Shown here in pieces: positions 7,589-17,187 of a DNA stretch of 49,414 bases. The notes beneath the pieces are model-generated. The model saw nothing but the letters and a program-made list of their open reading frames with translations, was not told where the DNA came from and ran no database searches. Source of the DNA: Candidatus Kapaibacterium sp. (GTDB taxonomy: Bacteria; Bacteroidota; Ignavibacteria; Kapaibacteriales; Kapaibacteriaceae); the NCBI GenBank assembly GCA_018882895.1, contig VERF01000013.1, forward strand, positions 1-49,414. The letters run 5' to 3'. Position numbers and translations under genes: made by a program. How positions within the stretch are numbered: the first letter of the stretch is position 1; the number at the start of each line of letters is the position of its first letter.

Positions 7589-9802
7589 ATGAATCTACGA
7601 CCACGTCGCCGACGACCCCTGCTTTTGGCTCTCACGATCAGCCTGATCGTGGTTGCAGCGTCCTATGCGGGCATCGTCGACAGGTCGTCGGAGGGGGCTT
7701 CGGCGCCCGCAGCATCGATTCCGGATTCGGCGCGGCGCAAGCCGGTCTTCCCGGATGAGTTCAGTGAGCTCGACGAGGAGGACAGCACAAAGTCGCGTAT
7801 GGACCCCGTGGTTCTGGGACAGATGGAACGGGCACGCCAGCAGTATCTCGGGGCGCTGACGCTTATCGAAGGCGCTGACACAACAAAGGCAGCCGAGGCA
7901 TTTGAGTCGGCCATCGCCCTCCTGAACGACCTTGCCACCTATCCTGAGATCGAGTCCAATGCCGACTTCACCGATCTGGTACAGGCCGTCATTGAGGACT
8001 ACGAGACGTACGTCAAGAGCATCGACAATCTCAATCCCAACACGTCCATCTTCATCCTACGTGATCGCCTCTTCGAAGAGGTTGATGCTCGTCAGACAGC
8101 CGTAGAGACGATCGAGCCGCGCAAGTACACGCCACCGATCGACATTCCGAAAACGACCATTCCGCTGGTCTTCAACGAGCATGTTCAGCCGCAGCTGACG
8201 TTTATGTCGGAGGGCAGGGGGCGCCGCTTCATGAAGACGTGGATCGAGCGCACCGGACGTTGGTTCCCGACGCTCCGTCGCATCGCCCGCGAAGAGCAGA
8301 TGCCAGATGAGATCGTGCACCTTGCCATGATGGAGTCGGCCCTGAATCCCGAGGCTGTATCGCGTGCCAAGGCCGTAGGCATGTGGCAGTTCATGAAGGC
8401 CACCGGCGAGGAATACGACCTGAACGTCAACTACTGGATCGACGAGCGCCGCGATCCGGAAAAGGCCACCAGAGCGTCGATGCGCTTCCTGAAAGACCTC
8501 TATAACGACCTCGGTGATTGGCATCTGGCGCTGGCGGCTTACAACTGCGGTGCCGGTGGCGTGCGCCGCGCGATCCGTAAGTCAGGCCTGGAGAATCCGA
8601 ACTTCTGGCAGATCCGCGAATTTCTTCCGAAGGAGACGCGCGAGTACGTGCCGCTGTTCATTGCCACGACGCTTATTACGATGAATCGTGACAAGTATGG
8701 CTTTCCGGACGACTCGCTCTCATTCCACGCGCCATACGAATACGAAACGGTCACTATCACCGAGCCCGTCAGTTTTCAGGCTCTTGCCAAATGCGCCCAG
8801 ATCTCACTGGATTCGTTGCGCAAGCTCAATCCCGAATTGGTGCGGCAGTGCACGCCCCCTCGCGAGCCGTATAAGCTGAAGGTCTTTCCGGGCATGGGGC
8901 AGGACTTCATGCGCCGCTATGCGGCGCTGAGCGATGATGACAAGCAGATCTACCTGAAGCACACCGTGGCGCGGGGAGAAACGCTGGCCAGCATCAGCGC
9001 CTCCTACGGCGTGTCAATGGTCGAACTGTCAGAGATCAACGGCATCACCGGATACAAGACGAGACTGCGCTCCGGTACCACGCTTCGCGTGCCGGTACGC
9101 AGCAGCAGCGTCGCACAGGCCGATCAGCCGCGCCCGGCTGCAACCACTGCGCCGGCGAAGACGCCTGATACAACTTCCTCTGCGGCTGTAGCCGGCGATG
9201 ATGGTGGTAAGGGGCGAGGCATGCGCGAAGGCGTTGCGGCCGTGTACGTTGTGGAACGGGGCGATAATCTCTCGTCGATCTCGGAGAAGTTCAACGTTCG
9301 CATCGCCGACATTCGGAACTGGAACAACATTCCCTATAACAGCGATGCCTTGAGCATCGGCGATACGCTCATCGTCGGCACCCCTTCGGGAGTGCAGAAG
9401 ACAAGGGTCGCGCCCGAGCCACAGGTTGCCGTCGAGCAGCTACCGCGCATCCGCACGCAGCGCCACACGGTAAAGAAAGGGGAGACCGTTGCCAAGGTCG
9501 CCGCGAAGTATCAGATGACCCCCAGCCGCCTGGCATCGGTCAATGGCATCAAGCCGAAGGCACGCCTCAAGGCCGGTAGCGTTCTGCTGGTAGAGGTGCC
9601 GCGCGCACGCGGTACTGGCAAGCCAGTGGCCGGCGCTCAGGAGTCTGCCGCAAAACCCAAGACCTATCGGGTGAAGAAGGGCGATACGCTCTCAAGAATC
9701 GCTGACCGATTCAGCATCTCGATCGCCGAACTGCGGAAGAAGAACCCGTCGCTCCGGAAGTCTGACGTGCTTCGCTCCGGACAGGTCGTACGCGTCGACT
9801 AA
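7589..9802 (+). CDS. LysM-containing membrane-bound lytic transglycosylase (MltD-like)
   Basis: 737 aa. The N-terminus is Arg-rich with a hydrophobic segment (PLLLALTISLIVVAASYAG), a signal or anchor. Residues ~240-350 are a family 1/SLT catalytic domain: HLAMMESALNPEAVSRAKAVGMWQFM with catalytic Glu249, and LALAAYNCGAGGVRRAI. Four LysM repeats follow, starting HTVARGETLASIS, YVVERGDNLSSIS, HTVKKGETVAKVA and YRVKKGDTLSRIA. A further degenerate LysM-like stretch lies before them (VSFQALAKCAQISLDSLRKLNPEL). The enzyme cleaves peptidoglycan glycan strands with 1,6-anhydro formation, while LysM modules hold it on the wall. E. coli MltD has only two or three LysMs, so this is a long version. It is probably monocistronic. 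Confidence 0.93.
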   Translation: MNLRPRRRRPLLLALTISLIVVAASYAGIVDRSSEGASAPAASIPDSARRKPVFPDEFSELDEEDSTKSRMDPVVLGQMERARQQYLGALTLIEGADTTKAAEAFESAIALLNDLATYPEIESNADFTDLVQAVIEDYETYVKSIDNLNPNTSIFILRDRLFEEVDARQTAVETIEPRKYTPPIDIPKTTIPLVFNEHVQPQLTFMSEGRGRRFMKTWIERTGRWFPTLRRIAREEQMPDEIVHLAMMESALNPEAVSRAKAVGMWQFMKATGEEYDLNVNYWIDERRDPEKATRASMRFLKDLYNDLGDWHLALAAYNCGAGGVRRAIRKSGLENPNFWQIREFLPKETREYVPLFIATTLITMNRDKYGFPDDSLSFHAPYEYETVTITEPVSFQALAKCAQISLDSLRKLNPELVRQCTPPREPYKLKVFPGMGQDFMRRYAALSDDDKQIYLKHTVARGETLASISASYGVSMVELSEINGITGYKTRLRSGTTLRVPVRSSSVAQADQPRPAATTAPAKTPDTTSSAAVAGDDGGKGRGMREGVAAVYVVERGDNLSSISEKFNVRIADIRNWNNIPYNSDALSIGDTLIVGTPSGVQKTRVAPEPQVAVEQLPRIRTQRHTVKKGETVAKVAAKYQMTPSRLASVNGIKPKARLKAGSVLLVEVPRARGTGKPVAGAQESAAKPKTYRVKKGDTLSRIADRFSISIAELRKKNPSLRKSDVLRSGQVVRVD

Positions 9803-9830
9803 GACCCCTCGGCGGTCCGATTTATGCCCG

Positions 9831-9838
9831 TATCTTTG
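9831..9838 (+). promoter_or_regulatory. Perfect -7 box five bases before a start codon (possible leaderless transcript)
   Basis: TATCTTTG matches TAnnTTTG exactly and ends five bases before ATG 9844. With the usual 5-7 nt from box to initiation, the RNA would begin at or beside the A of the ATG. No Shine-Dalgarno sequence is present. The -33 region is weak (TCG instead of TTG). Confidence 0.45.
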
Positions 9839-9843
9839 CCGCA

Positions 9844-10824
9844 ATGCACGCCATCATACCGGTAGCCGGTATCGGCACACGCCTGCGTCCGTTCACGCAC
9901 TCGCTTCCCAAAGTGCTGGTGAATGTTGCCGGCAAGCCGATCCTCGGACACATTCTCGACTCTCTCGTTGCACAGGGCATTAGCTCAGCAACGATCATCA
10001 CCGGATACAAGGGTGACCTTGTAGAGGACTATGTGCGCACGAACTACGATCTCGATGCGCGCTTCGTTCAGCAGGATGAGATGCTTGGCCTCGGCCATGC
10101 AATATGGGTTGCGCGCGAGTCGCTGGCCGAAGAACCGGCTCTGATCATTCTTGGCGACACGGTGTTTGACGTCGACCTGTCGGTACTGTCAACACGCCAG
10201 TTCTCCTCGCTCGGCGTCAAGCACGTCGATGATCCGCGCCGATTCGGCGTCGTGATCGAGTCAGGCGGATACGTCACGCGTCTTGTCGAAAAACCCGAAG
10301 CACCCGTCTCGAACATGGCGATCGTTGGTCTGTACTACATCCACGATCCGCGCAAGCTTCGTATTGCGCTCGACAAGCTCATTCATGACAACATCCGCAC
10401 CAAGGGCGAGTATCAGCTGACTGATGCGTTGCAGATCATGGTGGACGGAGGCGAGAAGTTCACCACGTTCACCGTTGAAGGATGGTATGACTGCGGCAAG
10501 CCGGAGACGCTGCTGCAGACAAACCGATTCCTGCTGACCAATCGCAACGTGATGCCGACGGCGCCCGTGGGCTGCGTATTCGTTCCGCCGGTCCATGTGG
10601 ACCCCGCAGCCATCGTAGAACACTCCGTGATCGGTCCATACGCATCGGTCTCCAAGGGGGCCGTTGTGCGCAACAGCATCGTCCGTGATAGTATCATCAG
10701 TGACAATGCATCGGTTGCCGACATTGCCCTCGACCAGTCGATCATCGGTGAGAACGCCGAAGTGACGGGTCGGTTCTCCACGATCAACATTGGTGACGCA
10801 TCGATCGTGCGTTTGTCCCAATAG
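9844..10824 (+). CDS. Sugar-1-phosphate nucleotidyltransferase (nucleotidyltransferase + left-handed beta-helix)
   Basis: 326 aa. The N-terminus IIPVAGIGTRLRPFTHSLPKVLVNVAGKP is the GxGTRLRPxTxxxPK nucleotide-binding signature of the GlmU/RfbA/ManC superfamily. LILGDTVFDVD-type residues (IILGDTVFDVDLS) supply the metal-binding Asp, VEKPEAP is the sugar-phosphate loop, and GEYQLTDAL is conserved in the family. From ~245 on, hexapeptide-like repeats (GPYASVSKGAVVRNSIVRDSIISDNASVAD) form a short left-handed helix without an obvious acetyltransferase site. Best guess is glucose- or mannose-1-phosphate activation for envelope polysaccharide. Whether it uses dTTP, UTP or GTP cannot be told. It is 42 nt ahead of metK, so possibly read through. 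Confidence 0.85.
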   Translation: MHAIIPVAGIGTRLRPFTHSLPKVLVNVAGKPILGHILDSLVAQGISSATIITGYKGDLVEDYVRTNYDLDARFVQQDEMLGLGHAIWVARESLAEEPALIILGDTVFDVDLSVLSTRQFSSLGVKHVDDPRRFGVVIESGGYVTRLVEKPEAPVSNMAIVGLYYIHDPRKLRIALDKLIHDNIRTKGEYQLTDALQIMVDGGEKFTTFTVEGWYDCGKPETLLQTNRFLLTNRNVMPTAPVGCVFVPPVHVDPAAIVEHSVIGPYASVSKGAVVRNSIVRDSIISDNASVADIALDQSIIGENAEVTGRFSTINIGDASIVRLSQ

Positions 10825-10866
10825 CCCCTTTCCAACGAACACTCTTCACCTCACATTCTCCTACCG

Positions 10867-12009
10867 ATGAAGTACCTCTTTACCTCCGAGTCCGTTTCCG
10901 AAGGACATCCCGACAAGGTCTGCGACCAAGTGTCGGATGCCGTTCTCGACGAAGTTCTTGCCAATGATCCCACCGGCCGTGTTGCCTGCGAATGCTTCGC
11001 TACAACCGGCATGATCGTCGTTGGTGGAGAGATCACAACGTCGCACTACATCGATCTGCCGGAGCTGGTGCGCGGCGTTATCCGTGAGATCGGCTACGAC
11101 CGCGGCGAGTACCGCTTCGAGGCTGACTCTTGCGCCGTCATCAACGTCATCAACCGTCAGTCGCCGGACATCGCACAAGGCGTCGACACGGGTGGTGCCG
11201 GTGACCAGGGCATGATGTTCGGCTACGCCTGTAAGGAAACGCCGGAGCTGATGCCTGCCGCCATTCACTATTCCCATCAGCTGGTGAAACGCCTTGCAGA
11301 CATTCGCAAGAACAACAATCAGCTGATGCCGTACCTGCGTCCGGATGCAAAGGCCCAGGTCTCAGTGGTGTATGGCGACAACGGCGAGGTGGTAGCGGTC
11401 GACACGATCGTGATCTCCACGCAGCACGATCCGATGGAGAATGCTCAGCGCCGCATCCACGATGACGTGATCGAAAATGTCGTCAAGGCCGTTATCCCTG
11501 AGCACCTGGTGAACAAGGAGACGACCTTCCACGTGAATCCGACAGGCAAGTTCGAGATCGGTGGACCTCACGGTGATACGGGGCTGACCGGCCGCAAGAT
11601 CATCGTCGACACCTACGGCGGCAAGGCTCCTCACGGTGGCGGTGCGTTCTCGGGCAAGGACCCGACGAAGGTGGACCGCTCGGCTGCGTATGCTGCGCGC
11701 CATCTGGCCAAGAACGTTGTGGCCGCCGGACTTGCCCGCGAGTGCACGATCCAGCTGGCCTATGCCATCGGCGTTGCCCAGCCGGTGTCGATCAATGCCG
11801 ATCTTCACGGCACGTCAGATATCAATCCGCGCGAACTCGAGAAGTTCATCATTGAGAGCATCGACCTGACGCCGGCCGGCATCATCAGCCGCCTGAACCT
11901 GCGTCGGCCGATCTACCGCGCCACGGCCGCCTACGGTCATTTTGGACGTCATGAGTTCCCTTGGGAACGTCTTGACCTTGTTCCGGCGTTTTCCGAGGCG
12001 TTCGCCTAA
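10867..12009 (+). CDS. metK: S-adenosylmethionine synthetase
   Basis: 380 aa, the standard length. It makes SAM from ATP and methionine in the cytosol. Signatures visible: [23 protein letters not shown] at the N-terminus (the HPD His of the ATP loop), [12 protein letters not shown] (the conserved GDQGxMFGYA block near residue 115) and [22 protein letters not shown] (the Gly-rich P-loop-like signature and catalytic Lys). I see no SAM riboswitch in the 42-nt space before it, and there is no clear Shine-Dalgarno sequence. It is followed 38 nt later by ahcY, so synthesis of SAM and clearance of its product SAH are probably expressed together. Confidence 0.97.
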   Translation: MKYLFTSESVSEGHPDKVCDQVSDAVLDEVLANDPTGRVACECFATTGMIVVGGEITTSHYIDLPELVRGVIREIGYDRGEYRFEADSCAVINVINRQSPDIAQGVDTGGAGDQGMMFGYACKETPELMPAAIHYSHQLVKRLADIRKNNNQLMPYLRPDAKAQVSVVYGDNGEVVAVDTIVISTQHDPMENAQRRIHDDVIENVVKAVIPEHLVNKETTFHVNPTGKFEIGGPHGDTGLTGRKIIVDTYGGKAPHGGGAFSGKDPTKVDRSAAYAARHLAKNVVAAGLARECTIQLAYAIGVAQPVSINADLHGTSDINPRELEKFIIESIDLTPAGIISRLNLRRPIYRATAAYGHFGRHEFPWERLDLVPAFSEAFA

Positions 12010-12047
12010 CTGGGAATTTTCAACACTTCAATTTTCACATCGAAAAC

Positions 12048-13505
12048 ATGTCAACTACCACCACAAAGAAGTCCGCGGTAAAGCCTGCCACCAATGGCGT
12101 GCACACCAACGGTGTGCATAAGAACGGCACCGCGAAGAAGGCTTCATCGCCCCTTGACCGTTTGAAGAAGGCCCCTGCACGTGTTGCCAAGGGTCAGATC
12201 GCCCACAAGCCCCTTGCCTATGCCGTGGCCGACATGGCACTGGCCGAATGGGGTCGCAAGGAGATCCACCTGGCCGAAGCCGAAATGCCCGGCCTGATGG
12301 CCCTGCGCGAAGAGTTCAAAGGCAAGAAGCCGCTGAAGGGGGCTCGCATTGCCGGTTGCCTTCACATGACAATCCAGACGGCCGTTCTGATCGAGACGCT
12401 CATCGATCTCGGAGCCGAAGTCACGTGGTCGAGCTGCAACATCTTCTCGACGCAGGACCACGCCGCTGCGGCCATTGCCAAGGCCGGCGTGCAGGTCTTT
12501 GCCTGGAAGGGAATGAACGAGGAAGAATTCGATTGGTGCATTGAGCAGACGCTGTTCTTTGGCAAGGATCGCAAGCCACTGAACATGATCCTGGATGACG
12601 GCGGTGACCTGACCAACATGGTGCTGGACAAGTATCCGGAGCTGGTTGGTGAGATCCGTGGTATCTCCGAGGAGACCACCACGGGCGTTCTGCGCCTGTA
12701 TGAGCGCGTAAAGAACGGCACGCTGCCGCTGCCGGCGATCAACGTGAATGACTCGGTGACGAAGTCCAAGTTCGACAACAAGTATGGCTGCAAGGAGTCG
12801 CTCGTTGATGCCATCCGTCGTGCAACGGACATCATGCTCGCCGGCAAGGTTGCCGTCGTTGCCGGCTATGGCGACGTAGGCAAGGGCTCGGCCGCATCTC
12901 TGCAGGGGGCTGGCGTGCGCGTGATCGTCACGGAGATCGATCCTATCTGCGCTTTGCAGGCAGCGATGGACGGCTTCGAGGTCAAGCGCATGATCGATGC
13001 CGTCAAGGAAGCCGACATCGTGGTCACGGCCACGGGCAACTGCGACATCATTTCTGAGAAGCACTTCAAGGCCATGAAGGACAAGGCCATTGTCTGCAAC
13101 ATCGGCCACTTCGACAATGAGATCGACATGGCGTGGCTCAACAAGAACCACGGCAAGTCAAAGGTCGAGATCAAGCCTCAGGTGGACATGTACACGATCG
13201 GCAAGCGCCAGATCATCGTTCTGGCCGAAGGCCGTCTTGTGAACCTCGGCTGCGCCATGGGCCATCCGTCCTTCGTGATGTCGAACTCGTTCACCAACCA
13301 GACGCTGGCCCAGCTGGAGCTCTGGAAGAACGCTAAGAGCTACGACAACAAGGTGTATGTGCTGCCGAAGAAGCTCGACGAAAAGGTTGCCCGCCTGCAC
13401 CTGAAGAAGATCAACGTGCAGCTGGAGGTCCTGAACGACAAGCAAGCCAAATACATCGGCGTCGAGGTCAAGGGGCCATACAAGCCCGATTATTACCGCT
13501 ACTGA
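12048..13505 (+). CDS. ahcY: Adenosylhomocysteinase (SAH hydrolase)
   Basis: 485 aa. It hydrolyses S-adenosylhomocysteine to adenosine and homocysteine with tightly bound NAD. Signatures: [58 protein letters not shown] and the NAD turn [16 protein letters not shown] near residue 270; it ends in the canonical KPDYYRY, whose Lys and Tyr reach the neighbouring subunit's NAD. The first ~40 residues ([29 protein letters not shown]) are an unusual Lys/Thr/Asn-rich extension with a repeated NGVH and are probably disordered. It forms an operon with metK, ended by the terminator at 13530. Confidence 0.97.
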   Translation: MSTTTTKKSAVKPATNGVHTNGVHKNGTAKKASSPLDRLKKAPARVAKGQIAHKPLAYAVADMALAEWGRKEIHLAEAEMPGLMALREEFKGKKPLKGARIAGCLHMTIQTAVLIETLIDLGAEVTWSSCNIFSTQDHAAAAIAKAGVQVFAWKGMNEEEFDWCIEQTLFFGKDRKPLNMILDDGGDLTNMVLDKYPELVGEIRGISEETTTGVLRLYERVKNGTLPLPAINVNDSVTKSKFDNKYGCKESLVDAIRRATDIMLAGKVAVVAGYGDVGKGSAASLQGAGVRVIVTEIDPICALQAAMDGFEVKRMIDAVKEADIVVTATGNCDIISEKHFKAMKDKAIVCNIGHFDNEIDMAWLNKNHGKSKVEIKPQVDMYTIGKRQIIVLAEGRLVNLGCAMGHPSFVMSNSFTNQTLAQLELWKNAKSYDNKVYVLPKKLDEKVARLHLKKINVQLEVLNDKQAKYIGVEVKGPYKPDYYRY

Positions 13506-13529
13506 GACCGCCGATCAGCCCGGAAATTG

Positions 13530-13559
13530 AAACCGCCCCCTAGGGGGCGGTTTTTTTTT
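13530..13559 (+). terminator. Strong rho-independent terminator after ahcY
   Basis: An 11-bp perfect stem AAACCGCCCCC / GGGGGCGGTTT with a two-base TA loop runs straight into a run of T's. It ends the metK-ahcY transcript. Confidence 0.93.
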
Positions 13560-13635
13560 CAATGTCGGGAACTTTGTCCGGTCAGTGGGCATTTCCCACA
13601 ACGTAGCACGATACAGAAATGTACGCGCCACAGCC

Positions 13636-13675
13636 GACCCCGTATGAGTGCAGACATACGGGGTCTTGTTTTTTT
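13636..13675 (+). terminator. Second plus-strand terminator abutting the gyrB stop
   Basis: GACCCCGTATG (13636-13646) pairs perfectly with CATACGGGGTC (13655-13665) across an 8-nt loop, followed by TTGTTTTTTT. The T-run is on the plus strand, so it acts as a backup terminator for ahcY. The same hairpin lies just past the convergent gyrB stop and may also protect that transcript's 3' end. The 76 nt between the two terminators hold nothing else I recognise. Confidence 0.8.
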
Positions 13676-15689
13676 AGATATCGAGGTTCTTTACGTACTG
13701 AGCGTTGCGTTCGATGAACTCCCTACGCGGCTCAACGGCCTCGCCCATGAGTGTCTCGAAGATGTGCATCGCTTCGGCGGCGTTCTCGATCGATACGCGC
13801 AGCAGCGTTCGGGTTTCTGGGTTCATTGTCGTGGCCCAGAGCTGCTCTGGATTCATTTCGCCGAGACCCTTGAAGCGGCTGATCACGATACCGTCTGCCG
13901 TGGCCCCTTCCTCTACCGCTGGTTCCGCTTCTTCGGCGCCGGCAACGTCGGCGGCCTTGGCTGCCTTTCGGTCGGCCTTCTCCTTGCGGATCCGGGCAAT
14001 GGCCTCGTCACGCTCGGCGTCATTGTAGGCATACACCTCGGTGCGACCCTTCTTGAGCTTGTAGAGAGGGGGCTGAGCGATATACAGGCGGCCGTCATTG
14101 ATCAGTTCCGGCATATGCTTCCAGAACAACGTCAGCAGCAGGGTACGGATGTGCGAACCGTCGACGTCGGCATCGGCCATGAGAATGATCTTGCCGTAGC
14201 GAGCCTTGGCCACATCAAAGTCGTCGCCAAAGCCGGCGCCGATGGCCGTGAAGATCGTCCGTACTTCCTCGTTCTCAAGCACCTTGGTCAGGCGTGCCTT
14301 GTGAACGTTCAGGATCTTGCCCTTCAGTGGCAGAATGGCCTGGAAGCGTCGGTCGCGCCCCTGCTTTGCAGAGCCACCTGCAGAGTCGCCCTCAACGAGG
14401 AAGATCTCCGTATCCTCCGGGGTGCGCAGCGAACAGTCGGCCAACTTGCCCGGAAGTGAACCGCTTTCGAGTGCTCCCTTGCGTCGGATCAGATCCTTGG
14501 CCTTGCGGGCGGCGGCACGAGCCTCGGCGGCCTGCATGGCCTTTTCGATGATGTGCTTGGCAGCGCTCGGTGTTGCGTCGAGGTACTTCGACAGTTCCTC
14601 GTTGATGATCGAGCGAACCATGCCCTCGGTCTCGCCGTTGCCAAGCTTGGTCTTGGTCTGACCCTCGAATTGGGGCTCAGCTACCTTGACGGACACCACG
14701 GCGGTGAGGCCTTCGCGGAAGTCTTCACCGGTTAGGTTGATGTCCTTCTTCGTCATGTTGTTGGCCGCCGCGTACGCATTGAGCGTCCGGGTAAGAGCAC
14801 TGCGGAAGCCCGAGACGTGAGTGCCGCCTTCGACGGTGTTGATGTTGTTGACGTAGGAGAGAAGATTCTCGCTGTAGCCTGAGTTGTACTCGAAGCAGAC
14901 GTCGACAACCGTTTCAACGCCCGAGTCGTTGGCAACCACTCCGCTCATCAGGATCGGCTTGGTGATGGCCGTGGCATTTGAATCCAGGTGGCGCACAAAG
15001 TCCACCAGACCGCCGCGATAGGCGAACACGTCCTTCTTTCCGTCGCGCTCATCCTCGAGTGTAATCGTCACGTCCGGATTCAGGAAGGCCAGCTCGCGCA
15101 GACGTTCCGATACCTTCTCGTAGCGGAACTCCACGGAGCGGAAGATCGTCGCATCGGGATAGAAGCGAACCGTGGTGCCGGTGCGATCGGAGGTGCCGAC
15201 CTCTTGAACGGGGCCCTGCGGGATGCCGATGCTGTAGGTCTGCTCGAACTTCTTTCCGTCGCGCTCGACCGTTACCAGCATCTTGGTCGAAAGGGCGTTA
15301 ACGCAGCTGACGCCGACGCCGTGAAGACCGCCCGAAACCTTGTAGGTGTTCTTGTCGAACTTGCCGCCGGCATGCAGCGTACACATCACGACTTCGAGCG
15401 TGGAGATCTTCTTCACCGGGTGGGGTCCGACCGGGATGCCCCGACCGTCGTCGGCCACCGAGCATGACCCGTCGGCATTAAGCGTGATCATGATGTTGCG
15501 GCAGTAGCCTGCCAGCGCCTCGTCGATGGAATTGTCGACGACCTCCTGGATCAGGTGGTGAAGGCCGCGCTCACCAACGTCGCCGATGTACATGGCCGGA
15601 CGCTTGCGGACGGCTTCGAGTCCTTCGAGGACCTTGATGCTATCCTCGGTATATCCCGGCTGTACCGGCTTCTGTGTTTCTTCAGACAT
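13674..15689 (-). CDS. gyrB: DNA gyrase subunit B
   Basis: 671 aa, the compact bacterial length without the E. coli-type insertion. It is the ATPase/TOPRIM subunit of gyrase, which introduces negative supercoils. GHKL ATPase motifs: VVDNSIDEALAGYC (Mg-binding Asn), DDGRGIPVG and GGLHGVGVSCVNALS. TOPRIM: EGDSAGGSAKQGRD and the Mg-binding DADVDGSHIRTLLLT. PLKGKILNV and the C-terminal RFKGLGEMNPEQLWATTM...RREFIERNAQYVKNLDI are typical. An Ala/Glu-rich insert (ADRKAAKAADVAGAEEAEPAVEEGA) interrupts the TOPRIM-C-terminal region. ParE is the alternative, but the recF-dciA neighbourhood favours GyrB. It is the last gene of dnaN-recF-dciA-gyrB. Confidence 0.95.
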   Translation of the reverse strand: MSEETQKPVQPGYTEDSIKVLEGLEAVRKRPAMYIGDVGERGLHHLIQEVVDNSIDEALAGYCRNIMITLNADGSCSVADDGRGIPVGPHPVKKISTLEVVMCTLHAGGKFDKNTYKVSGGLHGVGVSCVNALSTKMLVTVERDGKKFEQTYSIGIPQGPVQEVGTSDRTGTTVRFYPDATIFRSVEFRYEKVSERLRELAFLNPDVTITLEDERDGKKDVFAYRGGLVDFVRHLDSNATAITKPILMSGVVANDSGVETVVDVCFEYNSGYSENLLSYVNNINTVEGGTHVSGFRSALTRTLNAYAAANNMTKKDINLTGEDFREGLTAVVSVKVAEPQFEGQTKTKLGNGETEGMVRSIINEELSKYLDATPSAAKHIIEKAMQAAEARAAARKAKDLIRRKGALESGSLPGKLADCSLRTPEDTEIFLVEGDSAGGSAKQGRDRRFQAILPLKGKILNVHKARLTKVLENEEVRTIFTAIGAGFGDDFDVAKARYGKIILMADADVDGSHIRTLLLTLFWKHMPELINDGRLYIAQPPLYKLKKGRTEVYAYNDAERDEAIARIRKEKADRKAAKAADVAGAEEAEPAVEEGATADGIVISRFKGLGEMNPEQLWATTMNPETRTLLRVSIENAAEAMHIFETLMGEAVEPRREFIERNAQYVKNLDI

Positions 15690-15716
15690 GAAAATCTCCG
15701 TGATTTCGGGTGGGGG

Positions 15717-15992
15717 TCAGCGAAAGATGATCTCGTTCACGAGATCCTTTCCGGCCAGGTGATTGATGGAACGGCGAAGCTCATCCCGCCGCAAGTTCAG
15801 TTCGCTTCGCCAGGGGGCTTCCGGTACGTGAATGCGAAGCACTCCGTTGTCGAACGATCGGATCTCGGTGCGTTCTGCCAGCCCCTTGCCGACAACTTCC
15901 TGCCAATACTTCGGGATGCGGGTTTTGTCGAGCTCGCCGTCGAGATGACGTGTATTGATGAAATTCTTCAGAAGGTCCGACAGAGCGATCAT
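15717..15992 (-). CDS. dciA: DciA-like DUF721 protein (replicative helicase loader/regulator)
   Basis: 91 aa from ATG 15990-15992, which overlaps the recF stop as ATGA; the longer ORF in the track has no support. The sequence LKNFINTRHLDGELDKTRIPKYWQEVVGKGLAERTEIRSFDNGVLRIHV...WRSELNLRRDELRRSINHLAGKDLVNEIIFR has the DUF721 pattern: a helix, W-x-x-VVG, a strand with GVL.I.V, a W..EL, and a final V..I.F. DUF721 proteins of this class (DciA) bind DnaB in bacteria lacking DnaC/DnaI. The position between recF and gyrB is the classic one. Translation is probably coupled to recF. Confidence 0.88.
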   Translation of the reverse strand: MIALSDLLKNFINTRHLDGELDKTRIPKYWQEVVGKGLAERTEIRSFDNGVLRIHVPEAPWRSELNLRRDELRRSINHLAGKDLVNEIIFR

Positions 15993-17176
15993 GCGGCCTC
16001 CCGTGCAATGGAGCGTTCGGAGCCGGTGATGCGACCGTTGGAAACGGTGGACATCTGAACCGAGACGTCGCGGCCGGGCAGGCGATCGACCGAGTCGATG
16101 ACGCTGCGCACTTGCTGACCGTCGGTGGTGGTAACGAAGCACTGCATGTTCATCGAGATCACGTGGTCCAGCACGCGCCGGCACCTGTCGGCATCGAGTT
16201 CGCTGAAAACATCGTCCAGCAGGACTACCGGACGTTCGTTGCAGTGTTCGTGCAGGATGGTCGATTCGGCAAGTTTCAGGGCCACGAGAAGGGACTTGTG
16301 CTGGCCCTGCGATGCGGTCTCGCGAACCAGTCCGCCATTGATGAACAGGGCCACGTCATCCTTCTGCGGACCAAACAGCGTTGTCTGGCGGATGATCTCA
16401 CGTCGGCGCATCTGCCGTGCTACGCTGCGGTAGGCCTCGGCCACATCGGCCGCCGATGACGCGTCCACCGAAGAGACATGTTCTGCAATGTCGGGCCGGT
16501 ACACGATATCGATCTGCTCCGAGCCCCCTGCCACAGAGGCATAGGTGTCGCAAATACGAGGCGTGATCTCTGTCAGGAATGCGAAGCGCCGCTGAACGAT
16601 CTCTGCGCTGACGTTGATGAACTGCTCTGTCCAGAGATCCAGATCCGCATCCCCGGCCTGGCCCTCGGCAATTGCCGATAGGATGGCACCGCGGTGCTTG
16701 TAGAGTCGACGATGTTCATAAAGCAGTTCCGTGTACCGCCGCTGGGCCTGCGCCATGACGGCATCGACGAATGAGCGGCGCTCGGCCGGAGGACCGATCG
16801 TGATCCCCTTGTGATCGGGAGAGAGTACGACCATTGGCAGGTTACCGATGATGTCACGGGGCGAGCACGACGTCTGGGTGGACGTTGTGATGCGCTTGCG
16901 TGTGCCGTGGCGCAGGGTGACCGATACTTGGTAAGGGGCCTGCAGGTCCGTTGTGGCCTGCACAGACACCGAACACGCGTCCTCATTGTGGCGGATCAGA
17001 GCTTGGTCAGTTACCGGCACAAACGTCCGCGCGATGGCGCACAGGCTGATGCCTTCCAACACAGAGGTCTTCCCCGATCCGTTGCCGCCGGTGAGAATGT
17101 TCACATCCGGCACGAAGGAGAGTTCGGACTGTTCGTGATTGCGAACGTTGTGCAGATGAATGCTGCGGATCACCAC
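15989..17176 (-). CDS. recF: DNA replication/repair protein RecF
   Basis: 395 aa, starting at GTG 17176, 11 nt after dnaN. RecF is an SMC-like ATPase that helps load RecA at gaps. Features: IHLHNVRNHEQSELSF (the L.NFRN/Y N-terminal signature, here NVRNH), Walker A GGNGSGKTS (30-38), the RecF motif IGPPAERRSFVDAV, the ABC-type signature ETASQGQHKSLLVALKLAE (SQGQ variant), and Walker B RPVVLLDDVFSELDADR. It is followed by dciA with ATGA coupling. All catalytic elements are present. Confidence 0.96.
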   Translation of the reverse strand: MVIRSIHLHNVRNHEQSELSFVPDVNILTGGNGSGKTSVLEGISLCAIARTFVPVTDQALIRHNEDACSVSVQATTDLQAPYQVSVTLRHGTRKRITTSTQTSCSPRDIIGNLPMVVLSPDHKGITIGPPAERRSFVDAVMAQAQRRYTELLYEHRRLYKHRGAILSAIAEGQAGDADLDLWTEQFINVSAEIVQRRFAFLTEITPRICDTYASVAGGSEQIDIVYRPDIAEHVSSVDASSAADVAEAYRSVARQMRRREIIRQTTLFGPQKDDVALFINGGLVRETASQGQHKSLLVALKLAESTILHEHCNERPVVLLDDVFSELDADRCRRVLDHVISMNMQCFVTTTDGQQVRSVIDSVDRLPGRDVSVQMSTVSNGRITGSERSIAREAA

Positions 17177-17187
17177 ATCAGCGCCCG

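Noticed and set aside
10825-10866. SAM riboswitch before metK
   Set aside because: Only 42 nt with no helix or conserved SAM-riboswitch core visible.
12144-13151. 335-aa minus-strand ORF inside ahcY
   Set aside because: Full shadow of a strongly conserved coding region.
13527-14459. 310-aa plus-strand ORF opposite gyrB
   Set aside because: It starts in the ahcY terminator region, has no family resemblance, and is explained by codon bias of gyrB on the other strand.
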